Assembly: GCA_905221605.1 (NCBI GenBank)
Contig: CAJNDS010002194.1
Coordinates: 365,001 to 429,000 of the forward strand
DNA length: 64,000 bases
Reading direction: 5' to 3'
Source: Symbiodinium natans
Taxonomy: Eukaryota; Sar; Dinophyceae; Suessiales; Symbiodiniaceae
Of this stretch, positions 38,257 through 51,135 are shown piece by piece. The notes beneath the pieces are model-generated. The model did no database searches, was not told the DNA's origin, and saw only the letters and a program-made list of their open reading frames with translations. Numbering within the stretch: the first letter of the stretch is position 1; every line of letters begins with the position of its first letter. Made by a program: the position numbers and the translations under genes.

Positions 38257-38316
38257 CGCCTTGCTCAAGCCGTCGGAGGATTATGCGCCGGGCTTCCAAG
38301 AGACCCGAATCACTAG
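38257..38316 (+). CDS. Candidate exon (RLAQAVGGLCAGLPRDPNH)
   Basis: The acceptor is CGAATCCCTTGCAG. Nineteen codons are followed by TAG next to a possible donor GTGTAGGG. Confidence 0.35.
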   Translation, partial: RLAQAVGGLCAGLPRDPNH

Positions 38317-38332
38317 GGTGTAGGGTTTAGGG

Positions 38333-38497
38333 TACTGCGATTTGCTTTAGAACCCCCCAAAAAAGGACATAAGAGAAGACCCCCTACATTGATTGCCCCC
38401 CAAAACACCTTTGTGAAAATGGGAACCCCTATATTGCCCGTATGATCAGGAAGAATATTTTGTAGTTTTTTTGGGGGGGTTATTCAGCAGACAGTAG
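38333..38497. mobile_element. MITE-like foldback element, family F copy 3
   Basis: Left end TACTGCGATTTGCTTTAGAACC. The right end gives CTACTGTCTGCTGAATAACC on the complement. The interior again has CCTATATTGCCCG...AGGAAG. Confidence 0.6.
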
Positions 38498-39374
38498 ATC
38501 ATGGGACCGATCGATCCATGCACGCATAAGGTTGATGGAGTTTTAGGGTTTAGGGTTTCGGGTTTAGGGGAGCACGATGCGGAAGTTGGGTCTTTGGGAT
38601 TCATGGTTTAGGTGTTAAAGGGCCTTGAACCCTGAACCACTCCACCCTCAACCTGAGATGTTTGGGTTTGGGGCTGACTGTTCGGATGCTGAGTTGCGCA
38701 CTCTTAACACGTCTGTGGGGTAGGATCCAATAGGGTCGCTCTGCCGTGCTACCCCCAAAGCTTGCTGGAGTGAGCCTTACACATCTTATACAACCGAACA
38801 GGAGGTTGTTCCGCGAGCGTTTTTGTGTTGTCAGCAGGCAGTAGGCACCTTGTGATCATCTGCCAGTTAGGCCCCCTGTGAGAAACATGTCTGGTGATCT
38901 GTGCGAAGCAGTGAGATCAAGTAGCTTTGCCCCTGTGCAGTAGGCTGTAATGTGCAGTAGGCTGTAAGCAACTCAGACCCGACAGTCGAAATTCAACATC
39001 CCACTTATCAAGTTCGAACAAGTCGTCTTCGCTTCGTCCTGACTCACGCAAAGCGTTTAGGGGCTACTTAGGCATTTGGGGGCTATGCAAGGTATATATG
39101 GGGTTATATATGGGTTATTTAGGGGAATAGGATTAAGGGTCTATTCTAGGGGTCCCTCCATGAGGCCAGTGCAGTTCCAGCTGTCGCAGACCTCCACCGC
39201 TCGCGTGCCCGGCACTCTTCGCCAAGGGGCGGGGAGGGTGGGGGTGGGGGGGGGAGGGGGGGGAGGGGGGGGGGGTAGTTATAGGGTTCAGGGTTTAGGG
39301 TTTAGGGTTTAGGGTTTAGGGTTGAAGGTGATATTGTTGGGCGGGCGTGCCTGATTCCACAAGCTTTCCTGCAG

Positions 39375-39510
39375 GCGCAGTGCAATCAGGATGTGTAGTC
39401 GCGCAGCTGCTAATCGTCAATTGTGCTGATGTACCGGGGGCCCAAGCTCCATATCAGCCGGGAACACGTGTAGCTGCCTTTCGATGGCCCGCCCGGCCCA
39501 CTTCTTTGGA
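39375..39510 (+). CDS. Candidate exon (AVQSGCVVAQLLIVNCADVP)
   Basis: The acceptor is CACAAGCTTTCCTGCAG. The frame is open for about 45 codons (then GAQAPYQPGTRVAAFRWPAR), making this one of the longest islands. The right border runs into a CCCTAAA array and the donor is not clear. Confidence 0.45.
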
Positions 39511-39528
39511 ACCCTACAGCCTACAGCC

Positions 39529-39694
39529 TAAACCCTTAACCCTAAACCCTAAACCCTAAACCCTATATCTACCCTAAACCCTAAACCCTAAACCCTAAAC
39601 CCTAAACCCTAAACCCTAAACCCTAAACCCTAAACCCTAAACCCTAAACCCTAAACCCTAAACCCCAAACCCTAAACCCTAAACCCTAAACCCA
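39529..39694 (-). repeat. CCCTAAA array
   Basis: About 22 units with one TATATCTA interruption. Confidence 0.95.
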
Positions 39695-39763
39695 CCCAGG
39701 TGTTATTACTTCTTTGGATGCCAGACCGCATGCCTGAGACGTGCAAGCATTCTCTATCATCAG

Positions 39764-39814
39764 GCGAGCGAAAATGGGCATGCTGGGCATGCCGTCAGCA
39801 AGGCAACACAAGCG
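39764..39814 (+). CDS. Candidate exon (ASENGHAGHAVSKATQA)
   Basis: The acceptor is CATTCTCTATCATCAG. Exactly 17 codons follow, then the donor GCG|GTGACA. It is the first of three neighbouring islands with good signals. Confidence 0.5.
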
Positions 39815-39999
39815 GTGACACCAACAATTAGGGTTTAGGGTTTAGGGTTTAGGGTTTAGGGTTTAGGGTTTAGGGTTTAGGGGACTGCGCAAGACTTCAA
39901 GAAATACTGAGAAGTTCCTGCATGGTCTGTGGGCAGTTGCATGGTCCCCTCCATGCGGTCACTTTATCCTGTTGTCTTCTTGAGCCTGGCTACTCGCAG

Positions 40000-40034
40000 A
40001 GGGGACAGGTGCCAGAGGAATTTGGGTTGGCTGA
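40000..40034 (+). CDS. Candidate exon (RGQVPEEFGLA)
   Basis: The long pyrimidine tract and acceptor TTGAGCCTGGCTACTCGCAG are followed by 35 nt and the donor GCTGA|GTTTAGGG. The frame that joins both neighbours may be a different one (GDRCQRNLGWL). Confidence 0.5.
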
Positions 40035-40121
40035 GTTTAGGGTTTGGGGTTTAGGGTTTAGGGTTTAGGGTTTAGGGTTTAGGGGATGCTAGGTTTGGGG
40101 TGTCTGCCTTGTTGTTTGCAG

Positions 40122-40162
40122 GGGGAATCTGTGCAGGGTTTGGTAGCAAGCTGAAGCAAGAT
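40122..40162 (+). CDS. Candidate exon (GICAGFGSKLKQD)
   Basis: Both signals are canonical: acceptor CCTTGTTGTTTGCAG and donor GAT|GTGAGT. This is the strongest single splice-site pair seen in the array-rich DNA. Confidence 0.55.
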
Positions 40163-40655
40163 GTGAGTAGCATCATTGACTAGGACCCAGAGTATGCCCT
40201 TATTCCCTTTGTTTAGTATTAGGTTCTCTGTTTGGCCCCTTGAATCCAAAAGGGTACCCTTTCTATTATTTTTCCTAGGTTGCTCTTGGGTCTGTGAGAC
40301 CCTGAACCCTGAGCCCTAAACCCTAAACCCTACACCCTAGACTCTGTCATACACACTAAACCCAACCTCGCTTAGAAGTCTCAGTCCGCAGACCTAAGTC
40401 GTTAAGCCCCTCACCTCCAAACCCTAAAGGCCCCCAAAATCCTAAAGCCCAACCCTGATAGGATCCCAGGTCCTGGGGTTTAGTTTGGGGTTTGGGGTTT
40501 AGGGTTTAGGGTTTAGGGCTTAGGGTTTAGGGTTTAGGGCTTAGGGCTTAGGGCTTAGGGTTCGGAAGTGGCCAGGCCAGTGGCTGTCCCTGGGTGCCTA
40601 GCCCAGCATACTGCAGCTTCAGGGACTTGAGCTAGTGCCTGAAGCTCTTCGATTT

Positions 40656-40799
40656 CTACTAATTTGCTTAAAGAACAAGCCCCCCCCCCCCCCCCCATGC
40701 CCAAAAAAAAACACGTCTCTTCTTCCTTATAGGGCAATACAGAGATGCTTATCTTTCTTTTTTTGGGGGGGGTGGGGTGCGTTCTGAAGCACGTGGCAG
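40656..40799. mobile_element. MITE-like foldback element, family F copy 4
   Basis: Left end CTACTAATTTGCTTAAAGAAC; weaker right end GTTCTGAAGCACG. The interior CTTCCTTATAGGGCAATAC matches copy 1. Confidence 0.6.
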
Positions 40800-41439
40800 G
40801 TTAAAGGGGCTCAGAGTGCTGCAGGTTTTCTCTACAACTCGTGTGTGAACACCATTTTTCTTTGTTTGCGATCTTTATCCCTTAGGGCCTGAAGCCACTG
40901 GGGCAGCATTCCCTCATTTCCTTCGACATTCTCGCGGACAAAGCCCAGGAAAGGAGTTTTGGATTCAGACTCCCTTATCAAAACCCTCAACCTTGAATGA
41001 GCAACAACCTTGAATGAGCAACAAAGGCCGCGTATGCCTAGGTACTCCTGGCATAAGCTGGGCCTGCTTGGTGCCACATTTTTTCCCTCAGCTACTTAGG
41101 GGTGTCTTCTCTGCTGTCGGACTTTCTTTTTCCTGCTTCTCTGAGCCCAGTTCTCAAAGCCTAGTTGTTTAGGGCTTAGGGTTTAGGGTTTAGGGTTTAG
41201 GGTTTAGGGTTTAGGGTTTAGGGTTTAGGGTTCGAGGTTGATACTAAGGGGTCAGGTGCCACGCTTAAGGTTTAGTAAGGCCTGCACGTATCTGTATATC
41301 TAGGGATGACAGAACCCTAAACCCTAAGCTCTTGACCCTCACACCTCAACCCGAAGCCCTAATCCTGACCCCTAAGCCCTAAATCCAAACCAAACATCGA
41401 AGCCAACATCTCTGAAAACTCTAAACCCTAAACCCCAAA

Positions 41440-41560
41440 CCGTAAACCCTAAACCCTACACCCAGACTCACCCTACACCCTACACCCTACACCCTACACC
41501 CTGCACCCTGCACCCTGCACCCTGCACCCTACACCCTACACCCTACACCCTAGCCCAACA
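41440..41560 (-). repeat. (CACCCTA)n and (CACCCTG)n variant array
   Basis: Blocks of CACCCTA, CACCCTG and CACCCTA again. The clean block structure implies stepwise duplication. Confidence 0.9.
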
Positions 41561-41941
41561 TCTCTGAAAGGCGAGGAGGATGGGAGGCTGTCGCTCATTG
41601 GCCAGGGCCCGCCGTCGAGGCTCCGCATACACATGGGCAGGGTCCAGGTTCAGGGTTTGGGTCAAAGCCCTAAACCCTTAACCCTACACCCTGAAACAAG
41701 AAGTGGCAGAATTATAACCCTGCCACCCTACACCCTAAAACCCTAGCCCTAAATTCTACAGGCGTCTAAACCTAAACCCTATATGGGCCTCCAAACCCTA
41801 AACCTAAACCCTAAACCCTAAACCGTTTGCGCAGGCAGGCCTCAAACGCGCGATAAGCCTCGCCAAACAACCTGGCAGTGTGCTTCAGAGCCGAGTGCGC
41901 CTAGTCGTAGAACCCTATAAGCCCAAATCCCTACAACCTTA

Positions 41942-42056
41942 TACTTGGTGGCTTGTGGGTAGTTATAGCTGGCGATTCTAAGTGGGATAACTAAGGGCTA
42001 GGCTTGGTTATAACCTGATTTTAGGGAACTTATCGCCCTACTTATACCTTCAAGTC
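41942..42056. mobile_element. MITE-like element, family C copy 3 (diverged)
   Basis: The left arm CTTGGTGGCTTGTGGGTAG and a weaker right arm ending CTTCAAG resemble copies 1 and 2. A fourth, one-ended remnant starts at 500 (CTTGAAGGTTCATGGGT). Confidence 0.55.
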
Positions 42057-42376
42057 AAAGCCGTGAACCCACACTTCCAAGAGCTGTGCTGCGGCGCTTG
42101 CCCCCTGAACCCTAAGCAGGCCCTAAACCCCAAGCCCTAAACCCCTAAACTCTAAACCCTAAGCCCTAAAACCAAAAACGCTGGAAAGCTGCACCGGGAG
42201 CTCCTTTCCTCGGCCGCTGTGCCTTGCCGATGGCCCCTTCTTGATCGAACCACTGGCCTGCGAGTCCTACACCGCTTTCTGAACCGCCGCACGGTGTGAC
42301 GGTGTGAGTGAGTGAGTGAGTGATTGAGTGTGTGTGCGTCTGTCTGTCTGAGTGAGCAAACCTTAAAAACCCTGAG

Positions 42377-43457
<1,081 letters not shown>

Positions 43458-44654
43458 GATTTGGGTTCTGGCTTGTGGCTTTGGTTCCGGAAAGGGCCGC
43501 CAAAGCTCGTCTCGTCTGTACCCTCTTCGGGGCCAAAGGTCTACTTCTGTCCCCTAGATTTGTTTTGCTTCCCTAAACCCTAAACCCGAAGCCCTGAACC
43601 CCTCCTATGTAGTACCATTCTTGGGTAGTATACCACTAGAGTCTCCTGTAGGATGAGAACCTTCAGGTAAGGAGCGTCGAGCAGCAGTAGGCTGCCCTCC
43701 TTGGTGCCAGAAGAGTTAGCTTCTGCCACCGTAACGCATTTCTCACAGCTTTGAAAAAGTTAATAGGGCATGAAGCCCTTAGTCATATTTTTGTGTTGCC
43801 CGAAAGCCTGGAACTTACTCCTTGTACCTTCAAAATTTATAGGATTTAGGGTTTAGGGGCCTCTGTGGGAACTTTTTAGCATTGAAGATTTAGGGTACAG
43901 AGAAGGCCACTTTAACCCTCTCTGGGGCCTTTCAGATTTAGAGTTTAGGATTTTAGCATGGTATGGCCTTTTCACGACCCAGTTTTGGTCAGGAGGGGGT
44001 CGCATTTCCCATCTCACAACTGCAAAAAAGTCGTCGGGGGCCCCAAAACTTTGACCCTTTTTTGAGAGGCAAAAGGTTTGCCTTGAACAAAGAAAAAAAG
44101 AAGGGTCCACAGGAGGCTTCGATGCTCTGGTCCTAGCAACTCCTAGCAAATTCTCAGGCCTCTGAGACTTCGCAACAACACTACAAACGTTCTTCCTGCA
44201 CCGAGCGATCCCACGTCGGGGTTCTCCGGAACTATAGCATGATATTGCCTTTTGCCTTATCTTTGTTTATAGTTCTTGTTAGGATAAGAGCTACAACAGA
44301 GGACACAAAGCAATGAGAGAGCTGTCAGACCCTAAATCCTAAACCCTAAACCTTAAACTCTAAAGCCTGCGCTTCACAAGCTGAGGGTCAGCAAGACGTG
44401 CTGCAGGTAGCCCCCGAAAGCCGAAGGTGACTTTGACTTCACTGGCTTCATAACATTATCATGTGACACTCAGCTTCATGAGTACTCAGTTGATAGAAAA
44501 GTACACCACTATAGAAATCCAATAAGTTAATGCCATGAAAATTTACGAATAGAAGTATATCGCCCCGGCGCCCTTGGGTTGGTCCGAGCTTCTCGTTCTT
44601 GTCTCTTGGCAGTGGGGCTTCCGTTTTGGGGTTTGGGGAGTTCAGGGCTTAGGG

Positions 44655-44838
44655 TTCAGGGGTTTAGGGTTTAGGGCTAGGGTTTAGGGTTTAGGGTTTA
44701 GGGTTTAGGGTTTAGGGTTTAGGGTTTAGGGTTCAGGGTTTAGGGTTTAGGGTTTAGGGTTTAGGGTTTAGGGTTTAGGGTTTAGGGTTTAGGGTTTAGG
44801 GTTTAGGGTTTAGGGTTTAGGGTTTAGGGTTTAGGGTT
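44655..44838 (+). repeat. Long TTTAGGG array inside a duplicated frame
   Basis: About 26 units. The flanks on both sides read GGGGAGTTCAGGG, CTTAGGGTTCAGGGG, so the array lies between two copies of a short sequence. Confidence 0.9.
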
Positions 44839-44930
44839 GGGGGAGTTCAGGGGCTTAGGGTTCAGGGGCTAGAGAATCCCTCTGAAGCCCTAAACCCTAA
44901 ACCCTAAACCCTAAACCCTAAACCACGCAG

Positions 44931-44995
44931 ACTGGACATCAGGCCCGCGCCGTTCAGAGTGGAGTTCGTCCACCCGGAGGTGGCGCCGCGCGTTG
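44931..44995 (+). CDS. Candidate exon (LDIRPAPFRVEFVHPEVAPR)
   Basis: The acceptor is AACCACGCAG, directly after a CCCTAAA array. The donor is GTTG|GTTTTTGG. All frames are open; the hydrophobic/acidic reading given is the most protein-like. Confidence 0.4.
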
Positions 44996-46372
44996 GTTTT
45001 TGGTTTTAGGGGTTTATAGGGTTTTAGGGTTTAGGGTTCAGGGGTTATGAGTCAGGGGATACTGGGTTGAGGTTGAGTTTTGCAGTTCAGGGCTTACCGC
45101 GCTGTGAATGGCCATTTGCGCAGGGGATGACTGCCGTCGTTGACTGCATGGCGGATTGCTCAGCCGGCTGTCCTGTACGAGGTCATGGGGTTTGGAGCTC
45201 GAGCGTGGGGGAAAGTTAGGATGAGTCCTAAAAATGACCTGGCCTTCGGTTGCTTGAAGTAGGGTTATAACCAGAGGGACCGCATGTGCTGAAGCGCCCT
45301 GAACCCCCAAACCCCCAAAATCACTTCGAAACACCAAGGTCACCGACACGGCGCAGAGACCGTGGCTGGAAAGCTCGGTCCGGGTCCTGCTTCGGGTTGC
45401 CGGGCTTTCCAGGGCTGAGGGCTGGTTTGGGGTTCGGGGTTTCGGGTTTGCTGTGATATGGTACAAGTGCAGACAAGCTTCGAAAGCTTCGTGAAATGCG
45501 AAGAGCAGCTATGGCATGGCGGGCCATCCATCTCAGGCAACACAACCACCGTAGCCGATTTCTTGTTGGGTTTAGGCCAAACTCAAATTCGATTGCCTTA
45601 GCTCTGGTTTAAAGTCTGGCCGGGGGGTGGGGGGGGGGGGGGGGCTGTTCCAGGATCAGCAGGAGTCCAGGACAGGGGCACCCCAGCCATCGCCGGCCCC
45701 TCTAGGACGGCAGCTCAAGTTCCTGCAATGATGATGCACCTCACTGCCAAATTTGGTGGCACATCCTGCGTGCTGCGCCCGTTCCAATCACCCACCCGCT
45801 GTGAAGACATCACTGGCGAGCGCCCAAACTATTATCACCGGTTCGGGTTCACTGCCGCGCCTTCATTTCCCACAGCAGTAACTTCATCGCAGAGCGCTCT
45901 GGTTTCCTTCCTTTGGAAGGCCGGGTAATCTTGGTTTGAGGGCTGACAAAAGCTCTGGGGCGGAGTTCTTGGGCACGTGGTCGCACTTCGTGCAGGGCTG
46001 GGGCTTCGGAGGATGCTCTTAGCAGAGTTCATGGAGGAGTTTGAAGAAGGTAGTTGAAGCTTGGAGGTGTGTAGCCTGGAGTTGAGGGTGTCGTGTTGCC
46101 CGTTGTTAAAAACCAGGTTGTAGGGTGGAGTTGAGTGAGTTTCATTGTTGCCAGTTGTCAGAAGCCAGGTTGTCCGTCAACACGTCAATATGTGAGTCAA
46201 AAAAGTGAAGGTGGGGTGCAGCTTACAGGCGATTTAACGCTGAACTCTCTCAGACTCTCAGAGCACACTCTCAATGAGAGCACTCGCTCACAGAGCACCC
46301 ATCCTTGGGCCGCAGGAAGCAGAAGCTGCCCAAAGGATGACACCCTGCGACTCCCTCCCTGAGACGTAACCT

Positions 46373-46500
46373 GAGCGTTACTGACCTCCCCAAGTTACAG
46401 TCAGCAAAGCGGACAGGAGTCTTTGTTTGCGCTCCAGGCGCATTAGAGAATTAATATCCGCTAGAACCTTGAGTGTTGGACTGTGGCACACTCAGCAGAA
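46373..46500 (+). repeat. Direct repeat copy A
   Basis: About 128 bp with GACCTCCC, TACAGTCAGCAA, AGGAGTCT, ATCCGCTAGA, CCTTGAG and GTGTTGGACTGTGGCACAC in the same order as 47196-47326. The two copies differ by an insertion of about 15 bp. The roughly 700 bp between them hold no gene I recognise. It could be a small terminal-repeat element. Confidence 0.7.
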
Positions 46501-47195
46501 CCCAGATCTTCAACCAGGCACAAATGTAATATTCCGAGAACGATGCATGGCCGTGAGTCTGCTTGGCCCTTCTATACCTGCTCAGGTTGTGAACTCAGAA
46601 AGAGTTCAAAAACCACGACTACATGTCAACGGCGGAACTCTAACCCAATGACTCGCGCAAGAAACTTTCCAACGAAACAGCAGATATTTCGGGTCGGAAG
46701 CTGGGACTCCTTTGCTGCTTCAGAAATGGATGAAACAAACTCCAGCTGGTTCAGAGGCATCCCTTCCTTTAAGGAAGTATTCTAGCTGATGGGGCTCGCT
46801 CTAGCTGTACAACAGCGGCCGTGGACGGCTGCTTCTCCTTCCAATCGATTCCTGAGAGCTGGGCCCTGCTTCTCTGGCTCTAATTCTGTGACGTCGCACC
46901 AGTCATCTATTGCGTCCTCATGGGCGAACCAGCCGCTTCGACCATCGCGCACAGGCGGTACTTTTGTCGTTGCCTGCTGGAAGGCCGACAATCGTTGCAA
47001 TCAGTGAAGGGAACGATACATCGAGCTCATCGAAATCATGGTTGTGCGACAGCGCCGTTGAACTAGCCACCTTTTCTGCCTGGATCAGCTACTGGGCAGG
47101 AGCGTCCGTTTTCTTTGCTGTCTCAGAGTACGCCAGGAGACCTTCCCCGGTCACCCCAGAGCACACCGGGTATGTCCCAGTAAGGTTTGGGACCC

Positions 47196-47326
47196 CAGCG
47201 CTGCTGACCTCCCTAAGGTACAGTCAGCAAGCCGGATAGGAGTCTGTTACTAGAGAGTAGTATCCGCTAGAGCCTTGAGCGTCGGATTAACATGCATAAG
47301 TGTTGGACTGTGGCACACCCAACAGA
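47196..47326 (+). repeat. Direct repeat copy B
   Basis: Partner of 46373-46500 in the same orientation. See that entry for shared motifs. Confidence 0.7.
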
Positions 47327-47649
47327 TCTCAGAACTTCCCCCCCCGGCTTAGGACGGTTTAGGGTTCAGGGTTTAGGGTCTAGGCTGGTCTAGGGCTCTC
47401 CGACTTCAGGCCGCGATTGCCCAGCGGTTCCTGGATGTCACACACTGTCGGGCGCCCTGTTGTGACTTGCGCGTGCTTTGGGTTACTCGAAACCCCTAAA
47501 GATTGAAGCTACGAAACCCTAAATCATCATAAGCTAGCTTTCTTGCGCGCACGGAACTGGCAAAGGACCGTCTCGTAAGAGTAGCCTGACCCTGAAAGAA
47601 GCTGAATAAGCCTCGAGATAGCGAGTCTTTCTCTAGCCTGATGATCATC

Positions 47650-48130
47650 GATAGCCTACTAAGGCATGGATGTTGTCGAAACCCAAAAAAATCTTAAACA
47701 AATCAGTGAAAAATGTCACAAGTACCTTGCAACTAGTTGAATTCAATATCGTCCTGAACTCGGGAAAATCCAAAAACATCGGCCAAAAACCTGTTGACGA
47801 AGCGAACATCGAACGCATCTGCCAAAATCAGTTCTTCAAGCCCGAGCGTTTCTCGGGTGCCCAGTTTTTCTCTTTGCAGCATTTCGCTTCTAAGAGCCAC
47901 CCCGAAATCAAACTTAAAACAATCGAATCGAGAAGCCGAACAACAAATCTGTAAGATCTACATATACTCGGAAAGTGTCGACAAACACAACAACAAAGTC
48001 AAGAACAAAGACATCGGCCGGGCCCGAAAATTGATTGAAAAGACAAGCATATGGAAAACTGCGCCAACAAAGCCAAGATGTCCTCCAGTAAACGCGAAAA
48101 TAGTTTTACAGGAAATCCAAGCGACGTCGG
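47650..48130 (+). other. A-rich block with a Lys/Asn-rich open frame
   Basis: On the + strand, 47670-47954 is open for 94 codons (LNKSVKNVTSTLQLVEFNIV near the start) and a second frame is open at 47794-48417. The A-rich base composition stands out from the GC-rich surroundings and no splice signals are evident. I do not recognise a protein. It may be a decayed insertion. Confidence 0.3.
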
Positions 48131-49507
48131 TGCGATTCTTCGGCGATGTTTTTGCGAAGTTGACAACTCTAGCCTTGGGGATCGAGGGTAGAGAGCCGTC
48201 TCTCAACACCCCAAACCCTAAAATCCAAACCCAGAACAAGTCCTATCAGGTCCTCTTTCACGCAATGCTCGCATTGTGCTGCGCCGCCGGCACGGAGTTC
48301 GAGGGATCCTCCAACTTTTGCGGGCTGCGGGTACGAGGTTGGATAGAGGATGGAGCGCATGCAGGTTTAGGGCGATTGCGGGTTTCGTGTTACACCTCGA
48401 GTGCCGAAACCCTATAACCTATAACCCCAACCCTGAGCCAACCCTCATGCCAAATCCCCTCACACCCCCCAAAGATGCCAGGGTGCTCTGGTTCAATGGT
48501 GCAGAGGTTTCGGGGTTTGGGGTTTCGTGTACCAGGCTCGAAGCTGTCTCCAGGTCCGAGGCCTGAAGCCCTAAACCCCAAAGCTTCAGCATAGCACGGA
48601 GCCTAGAAAATTCTCGCCTCCACATCTCCAACACAACGGAATGGCGCGCTACAGCGAGCCGCGTCATGAATGGTACCGTGACATTCTCACCGATAAGAGC
48701 ACATCAAAGTGAGCAGGACTGAAAGCACCGTTGTGTGCAAGGTTGCATGTATTTGGGTTTTGTCTTCGGCCTGGAGGCTAAGGTTGTGTAGCAGTACAAT
48801 ATGACAGACTAGAGCACACATCTGTCCCTAACACACCCTTAAATCTGGCCCTCGCGTTACGCCAACACAAGACCCTCGTAGCTTCACTCCAGCCGCAACA
48901 CAACAACGGCTGCAGCGACACGCAGCGCCCACAATACCTGCAGCAGCGGCATGGGCAACTCAGAGGCAACACTAGAGGGCTACGATTGAAGGCTTCTTCC
49001 CCTTGAGGCTCACTGACTAGTTAGACCCCATAGGCACAAAGAGTGTCTCAGGCATCAGTGAATCAGGCAGAGCAGGGTTGAGGGCTTAGCGTCCAGGTTT
49101 AGGATTTAGGGCGCAGCGACTTCAAACTGCCAGGCAAGAGCACCTGGGAAAGATTTACAACTTCGAAGCCAAGCGGGCGAAGGAGCTCTTCTTCTTATTA
49201 TTATTCTTCTTCTGCTTCTTTTCTTTAGCGCGCTTTGGGGTTTGGGGTTTGGGGTCAACACGAGGAGGGCGGTCAAAAAAGTAATTGACGGACGAAAAGC
49301 TTCATCAGGGTGAATCAAGTACGTTAGGAAAAAGAATAGACCGGCCTTCAAAGCAGACGCGCAAGGCCTCTTGGCTTTGCTTTCCGGCTCAGACGGTGAC
49401 CTTTGTGCTCTTAGTGCTACTAGTACGTTAACTACTACTTGCGTCTACAACGATTATTTTTAACACTTTTGTAAGAAAAACTACGACGACGACGACGACG
49501 ATTAATT

Positions 49508-49690
<183 letters not shown>

Positions 49691-50052
49691 TTACTGCCAC
49701 TCACTACTAATACTCGACATCCGTAAACATTCCTTCGAAACCTTCTGAATCCACTCCAAACACGTCAGGCAGCATTGTGTTTGCGAATGTAGGGCTTGCA
49801 CCCCCCTGACCCCCTGCTGCTTTAAACCTTGCAAATCTTGCTTTGAAGAATATCGTCTTCTCTCACAAAAACATGGTTCCTTTCCAATCCCATCATGCAA
49901 GCATTGCATTCGCGAATCATCAGGGCTGCGTGCGTGTCAGTGCCCTTTGCAAGCTTGCATGTTTAAGAGTGTCAGGCCATCCAGAGAGATTGCTTTGGTC
50001 TTTTCAAAACCCGACACACGAGCATTGCGCACCCTTCAACGCTACGATTGCC

Positions 50053-50056
50053 ACGA

Positions 50057-50109
<53 letters not shown>

Positions 50110-50115
50110 ACGACA
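50053..50115. repeat. (GACGACGAT)n microsatellite
   Basis: Tandem GACGAT/GACGAC units, about 60 bp. Confidence 0.9.
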
Positions 50116-50307
50116 ATCCTACTACTTGGGGTCTCTTGTAGGGGTTCCCGGATTTTCGTCCCAAAGAATTGGGGGCCGATCAAGGACCCACACCCTGAAC
50201 CCCTAACAGCCCTAAACAGGGTTAGGGTTTCGGATTTCAGGTTTCGGGTTTAGGGTTGAGGGTTTAGGGTTTAGGGACTCTATACCCTAAATTCAAGCTC
50301 CGTCCAG

Positions 50308-50375
50308 GAAATCTCCCTCGGCCGATGGCTCAACTTTGCGGACCTCATCATCCGCATGCTCAGGCTTGCCTCAGG
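50308..50375 (+). CDS. Candidate exon (EISLGRWLNFADLIIRMLRL)
   Basis: The acceptor is AGCTCCGTCCAG and the donor TCAGG|GTTTAGGG. There are 22 codons of amphipathic character. Confidence 0.45.
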
Positions 50376-51135
50376 GTTTAGGGTTTAGGGACTCATGTTT
50401 GTTTTGTGTAAATGGACCCCCGGATTGTTTTTGGTTTTTGAAAGAGATGAGCTTATCGACGGGCCTTTAAGACAAGAGGTCAGGCCATTGCTTGCTCTAT
50501 GGTTCCAAAGCTTTGGCCTTTAAGCGCAAGCGGGACATATAAGAGTTCAGGGTTTAGGGTTGTAGGGCTGGGGTTTAAACAGTGCCCCGTGTAGGAGGTC
50601 CGGCAGGCTCCTAGACCGCCCGGATTGATCGGGAGAATTGGTCATACTGTTTGTTCTAAGGAAATTCTTGGTTTCGGCACACGCCTCAACCCCCCCCCCC
50701 CCTTGCCCATCCCAAACAGTCCTCGGATCATGAAGAGCAGTATAAAGAGGTTCCGGCTAAACAGGGTGCAAGGTGAAATCATGAAACCACCCTAGCTCCT
50801 GAACCTAAACCCTAAGGCCCTAAACCCTCAACCCCGATTCAACAAACGGTAACAGTCCGTCATACTAGCCGTAAAACAAGTTGCCCACTCGAAGGCACAG
50901 CAACATGGCTTCATACCTGGTTGTGTCTGGATTCATCCCCTAAACCCTACACCCTAAACCCCAAACCCTCAACCCTAAACCCTAAACCCTTTCCGATTAT
51001 TCCCGCCGGTGAATGTTGATCGGCGTCTGTCTTCGTTAGAGACTGCAGCCCAGAAGTATGTGCTGCGGGAATACGGTGCTCCAGAACACCCCTGGGCCCT
51101 AACTAGACCCTAAACCCTCACCCCTTGGCCCGAAC

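Larger units (their letters stand above)
25470..42376 (+). other. Region note: islands, arrays and foldback elements
   Basis: Unassigned spacers include 25,690-26,120, 26,330-26,700, 27,370-27,830, 33,075-33,600, 35,000-36,550 and 40,800-41,160. They hold degenerate repeats and short frames. 35,760-35,990 and 36,100-36,550 are open on both strands, but I cannot assign a product. Confidence 0.5.
43460..46372 (+). other. Region note: mostly single-copy DNA
   Basis: 43,640-44,320 is repeat-poor and shows no gene. 45,040-46,370 has short frames on both strands, a poly-G run near 45,627-45,642 and no recognised product. Confidence 0.45.

Noticed and set aside
46373-46500. tRNA, 5S rRNA or spliced-leader RNA gene
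   Set aside because: I could not find a cloverleaf with TTC loop, a 5S core or the dinoflagellate spliced-leader sequence here or elsewhere in the window.
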